Origin: Bacteroidales bacterium | GTDB lineage: Bacteria > Bacteroidota > Bacteroidia > Bacteroidales > Marinifilaceae | Direction of reading: 5' to 3' | Length of the DNA stretch: 41,855 bases | Assembly: GCA_015061245.1 (NCBI GenBank) | Contig: SUWY01000019.1 | Coordinates: 1 to 41,855, forward strand | Part shown: one piece after another, positions 33,880-41,855 of the stretch | Position numbering within the stretch: position 1 is the stretch's first letter | How the letters are laid out: each line of letters begins with the position of its first letter | Notes under the pieces: model-generated | Database searches by the model: none | Told to the model about the DNA's origin: nothing | What the model saw: only the letters and a program-made list of their open reading frames with translations | Program-made: the position numbers and the translations under genes

Positions 33880-35607
33880 ATGAAAAGTTTTTTACTGTTA
33901 GTAATTGTGCTCTTGGTATTTAGTTGTACAGGAGAGGAGTTCTCGCCGGATAAGTGGACCGGAGGTGATAATGAGTTAATTGTAGAGTTGTCTGAAAGCA
34001 CAATCTCTTTACGAGATTATAAAACATGTGTGGATACTATTTTTATTTCGACAAATGGTACTGATTGGGATTTTCAAGTGGACTCTTCTGCTACTTGGTG
34101 TCGATGTGCAAAGATAGATTCAATGTTATTGTTTTTCATTGATGAAAACACAATGAATATGCCTCGTATGGCTAGAATATTGGTGACGGGATATTATAAT
34201 CATGTTACATGTGAAGAGGTGCTATCTGTGGTTCAGCCGGCAGCACATTTTTCAAATTCCGGAGATATTGCTGTTGAGCCATTTATGACATTTGAATATC
34301 GTAAGGAGTGGGATAACTATATGGAGCCGATAAATTGGAGTTTTACGGATGAAGTATGTACCAAGATATTGTCAGAGTTGGGGCTTAATGGGGTAATGAA
34401 TAATAACTTTGCAGACTTGGTAAATCGTAAGATATTAATAATAAAGGGATTTAATGTCAATGGTACATATACTAGTAATCTGTTGTATGATGGAACATCT
34501 GTTAATGGTTATTGGTTTAGAGAGAATGGAATAGTGGCCAATTATGGTGATGCACATATGTGTTGTGAATTTAGAACTGACGATCTTGGTAATGTCATGT
34601 ATGACAAAGGTTCAATATACCTTCATCCCTCAAACATTAAAAATCAAGATGCTCAATACTGTTCGTACTATATCTTTTCATGTGGGGATAAACAGGTGGT
34701 ACTCAAATGGGTGCTTAATGTTGAGGCATATAATGATCTTCGGATTGTAAAACAATTAAATCTCCAACATGATGTGTATGCAAATCCCTATGATACCAAT
34801 CCCTCTGAACCTTATAACTACAAATTTCAAACATTGCAGGATAGTATTCAGGAGATAGAGGAATTAATAGGTGGAGAGATTAATACTGTTCAGGTATACC
34901 GTACTGGAAATCCTGAGTTGCCAATTGACAATCCTTTACATTATGCAGGATACATTGATTATTCTAAGCTCTCTTTACAATTTGGAGATGAGGGATTAAT
35001 AGATGCACCAGAATCATATTGCACAATTCTTTTAAAGGATAATGGAACTCTCCATGTATCTTTACGCTCAGTGACAGATTATTTGTACGGACTTCAATAT
35101 CCTGAACGTATAATTAGTAAATGGAAGCTAGGTAGTAAATTGACAGGAAGGGCGGTAGAGGTTATTGTAGATTTATCTATATCGCTTCAGAGATCAAGTG
35201 ATAAACAATACTTTTTATCTTTTTCAATACCTTCTCGCAAGGCTGTTGATTATGAAGTGTATGATGATAATCTTTATGATGAATTCTTCAAGGAGCTCGA
35301 TGCTGTGATGATGGAGATAAGCGAGGAGTATGGAGCTCCAATCGACGTTATATACATGAATAAGTATGATGATCAACTAGGGCGTTATCTTTTATATGAT
35401 GGCTATGGTAAAGATTATTGGTTTGGTGAGAATGGTATGGCTGCATGGGGTACAGAAGAGTGTCTGTTTCATTTAAACCCTATGAAACGCACGGCATTTA
35501 AACACCATTTAGATTCATATCCGAAAACTGCAAGGTGTGTTATGAATATTTTAAATAAAAGAACGTGGGAGTCTACAGATATCAATATCGTTGTGAATAT
35601 TGAGTAA
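33880..35607 (+). CDS. Lipoprotein with BACON-like and DUF4859-like domains
   Basis: A 575-residue predicted lipoprotein (leader ending LVFSC). Residues about 25-123 form a BACON-like domain paralogous to the first domain of the preceding protein: both have a W-x-GG-x-NEL-x-VELS start and a VVQPA end. Two further regions look like DUF4859: one near 140-290 (LLYDGTSVNGYWFRENG) and one near 430-575 (LLYDGYGKDYWFGENGMAAWG). DUF4859 occurs in Bacteroidales surface proteins, with no established function. It starts 8 bp after the previous gene. I expect a surface-exposed or outer-membrane position. Confidence 0.72.
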   Translation: MKSFLLLVIVLLVFSCTGEEFSPDKWTGGDNELIVELSESTISLRDYKTCVDTIFISTNGTDWDFQVDSSATWCRCAKIDSMLLFFIDENTMNMPRMARILVTGYYNHVTCEEVLSVVQPAAHFSNSGDIAVEPFMTFEYRKEWDNYMEPINWSFTDEVCTKILSELGLNGVMNNNFADLVNRKILIIKGFNVNGTYTSNLLYDGTSVNGYWFRENGIVANYGDAHMCCEFRTDDLGNVMYDKGSIYLHPSNIKNQDAQYCSYYIFSCGDKQVVLKWVLNVEAYNDLRIVKQLNLQHDVYANPYDTNPSEPYNYKFQTLQDSIQEIEELIGGEINTVQVYRTGNPELPIDNPLHYAGYIDYSKLSLQFGDEGLIDAPESYCTILLKDNGTLHVSLRSVTDYLYGLQYPERIISKWKLGSKLTGRAVEVIVDLSISLQRSSDKQYFLSFSIPSRKAVDYEVYDDNLYDEFFKELDAVMMEISEEYGAPIDVIYMNKYDDQLGRYLLYDGYGKDYWFGENGMAAWGTEECLFHLNPMKRTAFKHHLDSYPKTARCVMNILNKRTWESTDINIVVNIE

Positions 35608-35622
35608 TATTTATTATTAACC

Positions 35623-35898
35623 ATGAGATTTTGGATAAATATATTTTCTCTTCTTTTGCTATGGAGTTGCTCGTATAATGGTTTCAATGCTGATGAGAGG
35701 GGTAATGAAAATAGTCTGTTTTGTATAGAGTTTGATGATAGTGGTGTGGTTAAAGATGCATATTCTCGTTCAAGAATATATTCAATTGAGACATTTCCGC
35801 TGCAGGCAAATGGTGTGTTCCGTTTTATAAATTTAAAGAGAAATTTGGTATCGGATGTTTATGTGACTGTAAATATATATAACAACGAGCAGCTTTAG
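35623..35898 (+). CDS. Short lipoprotein, possibly a truncated paralogue
   Basis: A 91-residue protein whose leader, LLWSCSYNGF, is almost the same as that of the 925-residue lipoprotein; 17 bases of DNA are identical (TGGAGTTGCTCGTATAA). After the lipobox Cys there are only about 75 residues, mostly beta-like, with no recognised domain. The stop codon lies inside the loop of the operon's closing hairpin. It may be a small independent lipoprotein or the remainder of a longer paralogue. It is the ninth and last gene of the operon, 15 bp after the previous one. Confidence 0.6.
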   Translation: MRFWINIFSLLLLWSCSYNGFNADERGNENSLFCIEFDDSGVVKDAYSRSRIYSIETFPLQANGVFRFINLKRNLVSDVYVTVNIYNNEQL

Positions 35899-35910
35899 GG
35901 GCTGCTCGTT
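35884..35910. terminator. Bidirectional hairpin closing the kinase operon
   Basis: AACGAGCAGC pairs perfectly with GCTGCTCGTT around a 7-nt loop that contains the stop codon of the last gene. It also lies 15 bp beyond the S9 peptidase stop on the other strand. T-tracts are weak on both sides. Confidence 0.65.
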
Positions 35911-35924
35911 GCGTATTTGCTGTT

Positions 35925-38378
35925 TTATAGGCTCTTTGGAGCATACATTGAATTCCACCATGTTGGATCGTCCTTCAAGAATCTTGCAAACCATGCGTAG
36001 ATGGTGTTCTGCCAACGGATGCGCTTGTTGTAATCAAGAATGTGGTGGTCCTGATCCTTTACAAGTACCATTGCAGTCTCTTTGCCTAAACGTTTCAATG
36101 CGATGTACATTTGAATACTCTCGCCTACAGGGACATTTACATCCGAATCACCATGTAAAAACAAGATAGGAGTGTTGATCTTGTCGGCATTAAATAGCGG
36201 ACTACGCTCAACATATAGCTCTTTGTTGCTCCATGGGTAGCTGTTGGCCATTGAAACCTCGCTATATGAGTAACCCCAGTAGCCCTCGCCCCAATAACTT
36301 GTATGGTCGCTGATTCCAGCGTGTGAAATGGCTGTTGCGAAAATGTCGCTCTTTACCTGTAGGTATTGGCTCATAAAGCCTCCATACGATGCTCCGATAC
36401 ATCCAATCTTGTCTCGGTTAACGAATTGGTGCTCGTCAGCAAATTTGGTTGTTCCCTCAATGATGTCCTGAGCAACTCCCTCGCCGGCAGTGTTTACGTG
36501 GCGAGCCGAGAACTCTTGACCAAATCCTGTGGCACCACTCGGGTTAACAACATATACAATGTAACCTTGAGCTGCGTATGCGTGGTGAGGGTAACGGCTC
36601 TCGAAGTTACAACTTGTAGGGCTGCATCCTCCGTAGTAGTTAACAATCATTGGGTACTTTTTATTTGCATCGAAGTGAGGTGGCAAGTAGTAACGGCCAT
36701 AGATAGTATCTCCTTGGCGGTTTACGAAGTTCCATGGAATGCACTGGCCCAACTCAATATCTTTTAGTGTCTCTGCACTTAAATCCTCGACTAATGTGTA
36801 GTTCATCTTCTTGGTGTTCAAGGTGTATAGGCGATCAGAGTTTGATGAACCTTGACCATAGAAAGCCATCATTGGTGCGGTACGTGCCATTGAGAAGCTC
36901 ATTGCAAGCTCTTCTGGGATGTTCAAGTTTTGTATTTTACCGCTTTCAGGGTTAAGACGGAATAGAGAAACTTTGTCTTTATCCTCGGCTGCAAAGTAGA
37001 TTTGGTTGTCGTATGGGTTCCATGTGTGAGCCTGTATACATGGGTTAAAATCTTTAGTGATAGGAGTTACCTGTTTTGTTGCAATGTCCATAATATAAAG
37101 CTCGCGCTCAGAAAGGCTTGGGGTTTGTCCCTCTTTTACCTTCTTTGCAATGCCGTTCAATGCTTCGGGTGAGCCGCTAAAAAGAACCTTTGTTCCGCAT
37201 GGCGAGAAAACTCCGCCATTGATAAATTGATCCTGATTTATAAGAGTGTCGCACTTGCGTGTCTGTAGATCAAGGATATATACGGTGCTATTTGTGCTAG
37301 GGCGCTGAGTTACATCGTGTCTACCTGTGCTTACCAACAAGTAGCGAGAGTCTGCAGAGATGTCCATTGCTCTTGTGTTGTGGTGACCGAATGTAAGCTG
37401 TTGCATCATGCCGCTCTTTAGGTCATAAATGGCAATGTTGCTTCTGTTTCTCCAGCCTGGAGCTCTGTCGGCAGGGTGAATAACCTCGTAAATATCTTCA
37501 CGCTCACGTGGGCCTTGTTGATTAATAGAGTAAACAAAGAACTGCTCGTTAGGAGCAATGCGGAATGAACCACGTGGAACATTTGTTGCAAAAATCTCCT
37601 CCTCAAGAGTCTCGGGATTTACAACAATCAATTCACTGCCATTTGCACCTTCGCGGTTATAGTAGTATTTATTTGAGCGAGGCATCCAGCTTGCACGTCC
37701 TGCCAAATGGGTAACTGTCTCGCCTGTAGCAGTGTTGATGATTTTTGATTGTGAGCTGCTTTGTCCGCCTGCACGGTTAATACTATATGAAACAATCATA
37801 TATTTGCCATTGGGCGATAGAGCAGAACCTGCCATACGCTTGTTGTGAAGTACATCGTTTATGGTGTATAAACGCTTTCCGTCCTCGCGAACAATGAATG
37901 CTCCATCTTTTGGAGATTCCAAGCTTATTGATATTGGAGAGTTGGCCTCGCCCTTGGTCATATACTTGATTACAATCTCATGGGTTGCTGGCTCTAAAGT
38001 CAATTCACCTCCACGTTGCATTTTGCCATTAACGAACATTCTGTGTCCTTTTATGCCGTTAATGTTTATGCGAACTTTAGCATACTCGTTGTTCTCGATG
38101 GTGAAGCCAATCAAGTGGATAGCATACTCCGCGTTACATGCTGGGATAGAGTTTATGGCTTGTAGCTCTGCTCCATCAAGGTTTGTTAATGCTAATTCGG
38201 AATTCATGAAACTCTCTTCGCTGAATGGTCGTGAGTTTACGTCAACTTCATCAACCATGATGGGCTTCTGAATAGTGAACGGACCGGCATAGCGAACTCT
38301 GTTCACATCAATCTTCTCTGCGTATGTGGTGAATGCCATGCAGAGAGTTGCAATTAATAGTAATGTTTTGTTTTTCAT
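35925..38378 (-). CDS. Secreted S9 family peptidase (prolyl oligopeptidase type)
   Basis: An 817-residue exported enzyme with a signal peptide (MKNKTLLLIATLCMAFTTYA). A beta-propeller-like middle (about 170-560) carries repeated YLLVS/TKVLFSGS-type blades. The C-terminal hydrolase has Ser664 in GASYGG, Asp746 in HGDSDVNVP and His778 in DQDHHI, a complete triad. S9 enzymes of this build release dipeptides or acylated residues from peptides in the periplasm. The N-terminal 160 residues look like an extra beta domain. It lies 69 bp after the aminotransferase gene, with a terminator between them. Confidence 0.92.
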   Translation of the reverse strand: MKNKTLLLIATLCMAFTTYAEKIDVNRVRYAGPFTIQKPIMVDEVDVNSRPFSEESFMNSELALTNLDGAELQAINSIPACNAEYAIHLIGFTIENNEYAKVRININGIKGHRMFVNGKMQRGGELTLEPATHEIVIKYMTKGEANSPISISLESPKDGAFIVREDGKRLYTINDVLHNKRMAGSALSPNGKYMIVSYSINRAGGQSSSQSKIINTATGETVTHLAGRASWMPRSNKYYYNREGANGSELIVVNPETLEEEIFATNVPRGSFRIAPNEQFFVYSINQQGPREREDIYEVIHPADRAPGWRNRSNIAIYDLKSGMMQQLTFGHHNTRAMDISADSRYLLVSTGRHDVTQRPSTNSTVYILDLQTRKCDTLINQDQFINGGVFSPCGTKVLFSGSPEALNGIAKKVKEGQTPSLSERELYIMDIATKQVTPITKDFNPCIQAHTWNPYDNQIYFAAEDKDKVSLFRLNPESGKIQNLNIPEELAMSFSMARTAPMMAFYGQGSSNSDRLYTLNTKKMNYTLVEDLSAETLKDIELGQCIPWNFVNRQGDTIYGRYYLPPHFDANKKYPMIVNYYGGCSPTSCNFESRYPHHAYAAQGYIVYVVNPSGATGFGQEFSARHVNTAGEGVAQDIIEGTTKFADEHQFVNRDKIGCIGASYGGFMSQYLQVKSDIFATAISHAGISDHTSYWGEGYWGYSYSEVSMANSYPWSNKELYVERSPLFNADKINTPILFLHGDSDVNVPVGESIQMYIALKRLGKETAMVLVKDQDHHILDYNKRIRWQNTIYAWFARFLKDDPTWWNSMYAPKSL

Positions 38379-38392
38379 ATTGCGTGGTGTTA

Positions 38393-38424
38393 TAAAAATG
38401 GGACTGACTTGAGGTCAGCCCCAT
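38393..38424 (-). terminator. Terminator of the aminotransferase gene
   Basis: On the minus strand an ATGGG-CTGAC stem pairs with GTCAG-CCCAT with one mismatch (38398-38408 with 38414-38424), followed by TTTTT. It separates the aminotransferase from the S9 peptidase. Confidence 0.85.
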
Positions 38425-38447
38425 GTTATTGTTACAATATTGAGCTG

Positions 38448-39641
38448 TTATTTCAATTCTGAAACAACCTTTTTGATTCTTGACATTGCCTCAATGAGTT
38501 TTTCGTCGCTTGTTGCATACGAGAATCTCAAACACTCCGGAGACATAAATGCGCTTCCTGCAACTGTTGCAACCAATCCCTTCTCAAGAATCAACATTGC
38601 CAAGTCATCTGAGTTGTTGATAACTTTATCCTCATATTTTTTGCCGAATAATGCGCTAACATCGGGGAACATATAGAATGCTCCTTGAGGCTCGTTTACT
38701 TTGAATCCGGGAATCTCCTTAGCAAGTTGAATTACCAAATTCTTTCTGCGCTCGAACGCTTTGCGCATCTCCTCAATACAATCTTGTGGACCATTATATG
38801 CAGCCTCGGCAGCTTTCTGGGCAATAGACGAAGCGTTTGATGAGTATTGTCCCTGAAGTTTGTTACAAGCCTTGGCAATCCAAAGAGGAGCAGCAATATA
38901 TCCAATACGCCATCCAGTCATAGCGTATGCCTTTGATACTCCGTTGATAATAACTACTCTGTCGCGAACATTCTCGAACTGAGCAATGCTCTCGTGTTTG
39001 CCAATGTAGTTGATGTGCTCGTAAATCTCGTCAGCAATGATAATGATGTTTGGATACTTTGCCAATACATCGGCCAATCCCTTCAGCTCCTCTTTGCTGT
39101 ATACGCTTCCTGTTGGGTTTGATGGAGAGCAAAGAATAATAGCACGTGTCTTAGGGGTAATAGCTGCCTCTAACTGCTCGGGGGTAATCTTGAAATCTTG
39201 CTCGATTCCTGCGTTTACACATACATTTACACCCTCGGCCAATTTAACCATCTCAATGTAGCTAACCCATGCCGGAGTCGGAATGATAACCTCGTCGCCC
39301 GGATTGATAATACACAAAATGGTATTACATACAGATTGTTTTGCTCCGTTAGAGACGATAATCTGCTCTGGTTTGTACTCTAATCCATTCTCGCGTAAAA
39401 GTTTAGCGCATATTGCTTGTCTTAATGACATATATCCCGGAACCGGGGTATAGAATGAGAAGTTATCATCGATAGCCTTTTTAGCAGCCTCTTTAATGTG
39501 ATCTGGTGTGTAGAAGTCAGGTTCGCCAACACTTAGGTTGATTACGTCCAATCCTTGAGCCTTAAGCTCATTACTCTTTTGCGACATTGCAAGGGTTGCC
39601 GATGGTGACAAACTTGCAATTCTTGCAGAAACTTGCTCCAT
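38448..39641 (-). CDS. Class I PLP-dependent aminotransferase (aspartate-type)
   Basis: A 397-residue fold-type I aminotransferase of the AspAT Ib group. Landmarks: LSVGEPDFYTPDHI near 37, YTPVPGY, SNGAKQSV, PSNPTGSVY, the PLP lysine in NGVSKAYAMTGWRIGY, and the substrate arginine in LRFSYATS. It most likely interconverts aspartate/oxaloacetate and glutamate/2-oxoglutarate in the cytoplasm; other amino acids are possible. A consensus promoter lies upstream, divergent from the MFS gene, and a clear terminator follows. Confidence 0.92.
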   Translation of the reverse strand: MEQVSARIASLSPSATLAMSQKSNELKAQGLDVINLSVGEPDFYTPDHIKEAAKKAIDDNFSFYTPVPGYMSLRQAICAKLLRENGLEYKPEQIIVSNGAKQSVCNTILCIINPGDEVIIPTPAWVSYIEMVKLAEGVNVCVNAGIEQDFKITPEQLEAAITPKTRAIILCSPSNPTGSVYSKEELKGLADVLAKYPNIIIIADEIYEHINYIGKHESIAQFENVRDRVVIINGVSKAYAMTGWRIGYIAAPLWIAKACNKLQGQYSSNASSIAQKAAEAAYNGPQDCIEEMRKAFERRKNLVIQLAKEIPGFKVNEPQGAFYMFPDVSALFGKKYEDKVINNSDDLAMLILEKGLVATVAGSAFMSPECLRFSYATSDEKLIEAMSRIKKVVSELK

Positions 39642-39677
39642 ATATTAATGTCTGTTTAAATGGTTTGTATGGTAGGG

Positions 39678-39709
39678 CAAAAGTACAAAAAAGAATCGTA
39701 CCTTTGCAA
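39678..39709 (-). promoter_or_regulatory. Promoter of the aminotransferase gene
   Basis: On the minus strand, TTG (complement of 39707-39709), a 21-bp spacer and TACTTTTG (complement of 39678-39685). It overlaps a plus-strand -7 box, TACCTTTG at 39699-39706, that would serve the MFS gene, so the two promoters probably compete. Confidence 0.75.
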
Positions 39710-39727
39710 ATAAAATAGAAGAGAGTA

Positions 39728-40999
39728 GTGAATATATTTGCATCGCTTAAAGAGAGAAATTTTCGCCTATACTTTATAGGTATGAGCATATCGCTTAATG
39801 GCACGTGGATTCAGAATGTTGCCCTTGGGTGGATGGTCTACTCTTTGACGGGCTCATTGGTGGTGCTATCGGCCTCGACTTTTATGGCTCAAATCCCTAA
39901 CTTCTTTGTAACTCCTTTTGCATCAATCCTTATTGATCGCTTTAATAGAAAGAAATTGCTTCTTATAACTCAAAGTATAGCAGCCTTTCAAGCCATTATG
40001 TTGGCAGTATTGGCATTAACTCACACAATTCAAATCTGGCACATATTGTTGTTGAGTTTGTGTTTGGGGCTTGCGAACAGTCTTGATATACCGACACGCC
40101 AAGCCTTCTATCCTTCACTTGTTCCGAAAGAGAAACTCGGTAACGCAATCGCGCTGAATTCAACAGTGATTAATGCAGCCAAATTGTTCGGTCCTGCAAT
40201 AGGTGGGGTTGTTGTTAAATTTTTTGGCGAGGGCATCTGCTTTTTGGTAAATGGTTTAAGTTTTGCAGGAGTGATAATCCCACTTCTAATGATGCGCAAT
40301 GTTCCAAATCCAATTCCCAAGGTAAAAAAGAGCAGTGTGGTAGTCGATTTAAAGGAGGGATTCAGGTATGTCATTTCAAACAGACCGATTCGTAATTTGC
40401 TTCTATTGCTCTCATGCACAAGTTTGTTTGGTTTGCCTTTGATGACCTATATTCCAGCCTTTGTCAAAGATATATTACATGGCGATAGTATGATGCAGAG
40501 TCTCTTATATGGAGGTGTTGGCGCAGGAGCTGTGGTGGCTTCGATTGTACTGGCGGTCCGCAAAACTCCGCTTGGCCTAGGGCACTTTGCTGCAATGTCT
40601 GGCTTGGCGTTAGGTGCTGCATTGGTAGTTTTAAGTCGTGTGGCATCGCCCATAATATCAGCAATTTTGTGTATGCCCATAGGATTTGGAGTTATTGCCA
40701 ATGTTGCTGCCATAAATACAGTAATTCAGCATCTCTCGTCTGAAGATAAGCGAGGTCGCGTGATGGGCTATTTGTCAATGGCATTTAATGGATTGGCTCC
40801 GATTAGTGGTCTGATGCTCAGTGGATTGAGGGAGTATATCGGTTTGCAGGGAATCTTGGCGCTATGTGGTTCCGGAGTGGTAGTTGGGGGAGTATGGTTC
40901 TTGACCCGATGCAAAAAAATGATGAAGTTGGCAAGTGATACCTATATTAATAAGGGAATCCTCGCCCCTAATAAAGATGGGCAAAATGTCAGATTTTAG
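39728..40999 (+). CDS. MFS transporter, EntS/DHA3-like
   Basis: A 423-residue inner-membrane protein with about 12 TM helices. It opens with FASLKERNFRLYFIGMSIS and carries the loop motif DRFNRKKLL between TM2 and TM3. The pattern fits the DHA3 exporters that include EntS and drug efflux pumps. The start is a GTG at 39728; the next ATG at 39782 would delete half of TM1. It is preceded by a -7 box at 39699-39706. The substrate is unknown. Confidence 0.88.
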   Translation: MNIFASLKERNFRLYFIGMSISLNGTWIQNVALGWMVYSLTGSLVVLSASTFMAQIPNFFVTPFASILIDRFNRKKLLLITQSIAAFQAIMLAVLALTHTIQIWHILLLSLCLGLANSLDIPTRQAFYPSLVPKEKLGNAIALNSTVINAAKLFGPAIGGVVVKFFGEGICFLVNGLSFAGVIIPLLMMRNVPNPIPKVKKSSVVVDLKEGFRYVISNRPIRNLLLLLSCTSLFGLPLMTYIPAFVKDILHGDSMMQSLLYGGVGAGAVVASIVLAVRKTPLGLGHFAAMSGLALGAALVVLSRVASPIISAILCMPIGFGVIANVAAINTVIQHLSSEDKRGRVMGYLSMAFNGLAPISGLMLSGLREYIGLQGILALCGSGVVVGGVWFLTRCKKMMKLASDTYINKGILAPNKDGQNVRF

Positions 41000-41006
41000 A
41001 AACTAA

Positions 41007-41038
41007 TTTTGTAGTGTGATACATTTTTTCTACTTTTG
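41007..41038 (+). promoter_or_regulatory. Promoter of efp
   Basis: TTTTG at 41007-41011, a 19-bp spacer and TACTTTTG at 41031-41038 match the consensus well, giving a leader of about 20 nt. Confidence 0.85.
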
Positions 41039-41067
41039 CACTTTGAAAATTAAAAAGATAAGATAGA

Positions 41068-41637
41068 ATGGCAACAACAACCGCTGATTTTAAGAATGGC
41101 TTGTGTATTGTGTTCAAGGATGATTTGTACACAATTACATGGTTCCAGCACGTAAAGCCAGGTAAAGGACCTGCTTTCGTAAAGACAAAATTGAGAAATG
41201 TTAAAACCGGTCGTACCGTAGAGAATACATTTACTGCAGGAGTAAAGATCGAGACTGCACGTATCGAGCGTCGTCCATACCAGTTCCTATATAAGGAGGG
41301 TAATGACTATGTATTGATGCACACCGAGACTTTCGAGCAGTTGAATATTGCTGAGGAGTTGATCAATGCACCTCAGTTCTTGAAAGAGGGTGACGCTGTA
41401 GAGATGGTAGTTCATGCAGACACAGAGACTCCATTGTACGTTGAGCTTATGCCTACAGTAATTCTTGAGGTTACATATACTGAGCCAGGAATCAAGGGTG
41501 ATACAGCATCGTCAACAGCTTTGAAGCCTGCAGAGGTTGAGACCGGAGCAAGAGTAATGGTTCCTTTGTTTGTTAACACCGGTGAGAAGATTAAGATCAA
41601 CACCGAGGAGGGAACTTATATGGAGCGTGTAAGATAA
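41068..41637 (+). CDS. efp: Elongation factor P
   Basis: A 189-residue translation factor that relieves ribosome stalling at polyproline. Three OB-like domains are expected: KOW-like N-domain (1-65), central OB (67-130) and C-terminal OB (132-189). The modification-loop lysine is Lys33 in KPGKGPAFV. The length and the ending GEKIKINTEEGTYMERV are typical. It is monocistronic, with a strong promoter and a terminator 24 bp after the stop. Confidence 0.96.
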   Translation: MATTTADFKNGLCIVFKDDLYTITWFQHVKPGKGPAFVKTKLRNVKTGRTVENTFTAGVKIETARIERRPYQFLYKEGNDYVLMHTETFEQLNIAEELINAPQFLKEGDAVEMVVHADTETPLYVELMPTVILEVTYTEPGIKGDTASSTALKPAEVETGARVMVPLFVNTGEKIKINTEEGTYMERVR

Positions 41638-41660
41638 TCTTAATTGCTATATTAATAAGG

Positions 41661-41692
41661 TGGGGTGTTCCAAACGGAGCGCCCCATTTTTT
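41661..41692 (+). terminator. Terminator of efp
   Basis: TGGGGTGTTCC pairs with GGAGCGCCCCA (two G-U pairs) around AAAC, followed by TTTTTT. Confidence 0.92.
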
Positions 41693-41697
41693 GTTTA

Positions 41698-41769
41698 GTT
41701 AGGAGTGAGCAGTTAGGAGTTAGGAGTTGGTTATACTTTATATATAACTCCTCACTGTTCACTCCTAAC
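41698..41769. repeat. Inverted repeat with internal GTTAGGA units
   Basis: GTTAGGAGTGAGCAGT (41698-41713) is matched in inverted form by ACTGTTCACTCCTAAC (41754-41769), 15 of 16. Between them GTTAGGA is repeated in tandem and TTATA/TATAA closes the centre. It lies after the efp terminator and before the last promoter, with no gene inside. Confidence 0.8.
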
Positions 41770-41825
41770 TGGTCACTAAAAAAAACGTTTGCGTTGAATT
41801 TTTGGCACTTTTTTTGTGCTATGTA

Positions 41826-41855
41826 TTGCGGTTGTGAAAAAAGGGCGTACCTTTG
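41826..41855 (+). promoter_or_regulatory. Promoter at the window edge
   Basis: TTG at 41826-41828, a 19-bp spacer and TACCTTTG at 41848-41855, the last bases of the window. It should drive a gene or RNA beyond the edge. Confidence 0.75.

Overview
The window looks like chromosomal DNA from a gut-type member of Bacteroidales (Bacteroidota). The supporting signs are repeated promoters of the TTTG-N19-21-TAnnTTTG type, the near absence of Shine-Dalgarno sequences, BACON and DUF4859-like lipoproteins, a DPE2-like MalQ with tandem CBM20 domains, and a GGGtGRT/NifU-like gene pair. No species is assigned. No integrase, transposase or phage gene is visible.

Layout. 1-2440: end of a CotH-like gene, a lipocalin and a secreted esterase-like hydrolase. 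2629-4427: a compact accessory segment with a MntA/HepT toxin-antitoxin pair under a palindromic operator, facing tail-to-tail a three-gene cassette (J-domain-like protein, double zinc ribbon, two-TM protein). 4428-5045: a gene-free stretch with two inverted stem-loops that share a conserved 31-nt loop, plus a third long hairpin. 5046-6760: GGGtGRT protein and its NifU-like partner. 6880-8379: secreted GHL10 (DUF187) hydrolase. 8517-9575: folB, tRNA-Cys and rnhA. 9614-19114: a co-directional run of mgsA, rnr, a CstA-M23 peptidase fusion, malQ and a cytoplasmic GH13 enzyme. 19171-23893, minus strand: trxA, dnaE and purN. 24058-26301: acpP-fabF-rnc.

26519-35898 holds the most distinctive accessory locus: nine tightly packed genes on one strand. 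They encode an HTH-like regulator, a membrane-anchored Ser/Thr kinase with MORN repeats beyond its TM helix, an NTF2-like exported protein, an exported protein of unknown fold, a probable outer-membrane beta-barrel, a small unknown protein, and three lipoproteins (BACON plus leucine-rich repeats; BACON-like plus DUF4859-like; and a short one reusing the same leader). I infer a kinase-coupled cell-envelope or surface system and do not recognise it as a described one. A G9 tract lies just upstream.

35925-41637 returns to core genes: an S9 peptidase, a class I aminotransferase, an MFS exporter and efp. The window ends in an inverted repeat followed by a promoter for a gene beyond the edge.

How the parts fit: mgsA-rnr-cstA/M23-malQ-GH13 combines alpha-glucan breakdown with methylglyoxal formation, peptide uptake and wall turnover; acpP-fabF-rnc is the classic fatty acid/RNase III cluster; purN-dnaE is a housekeeping operon.
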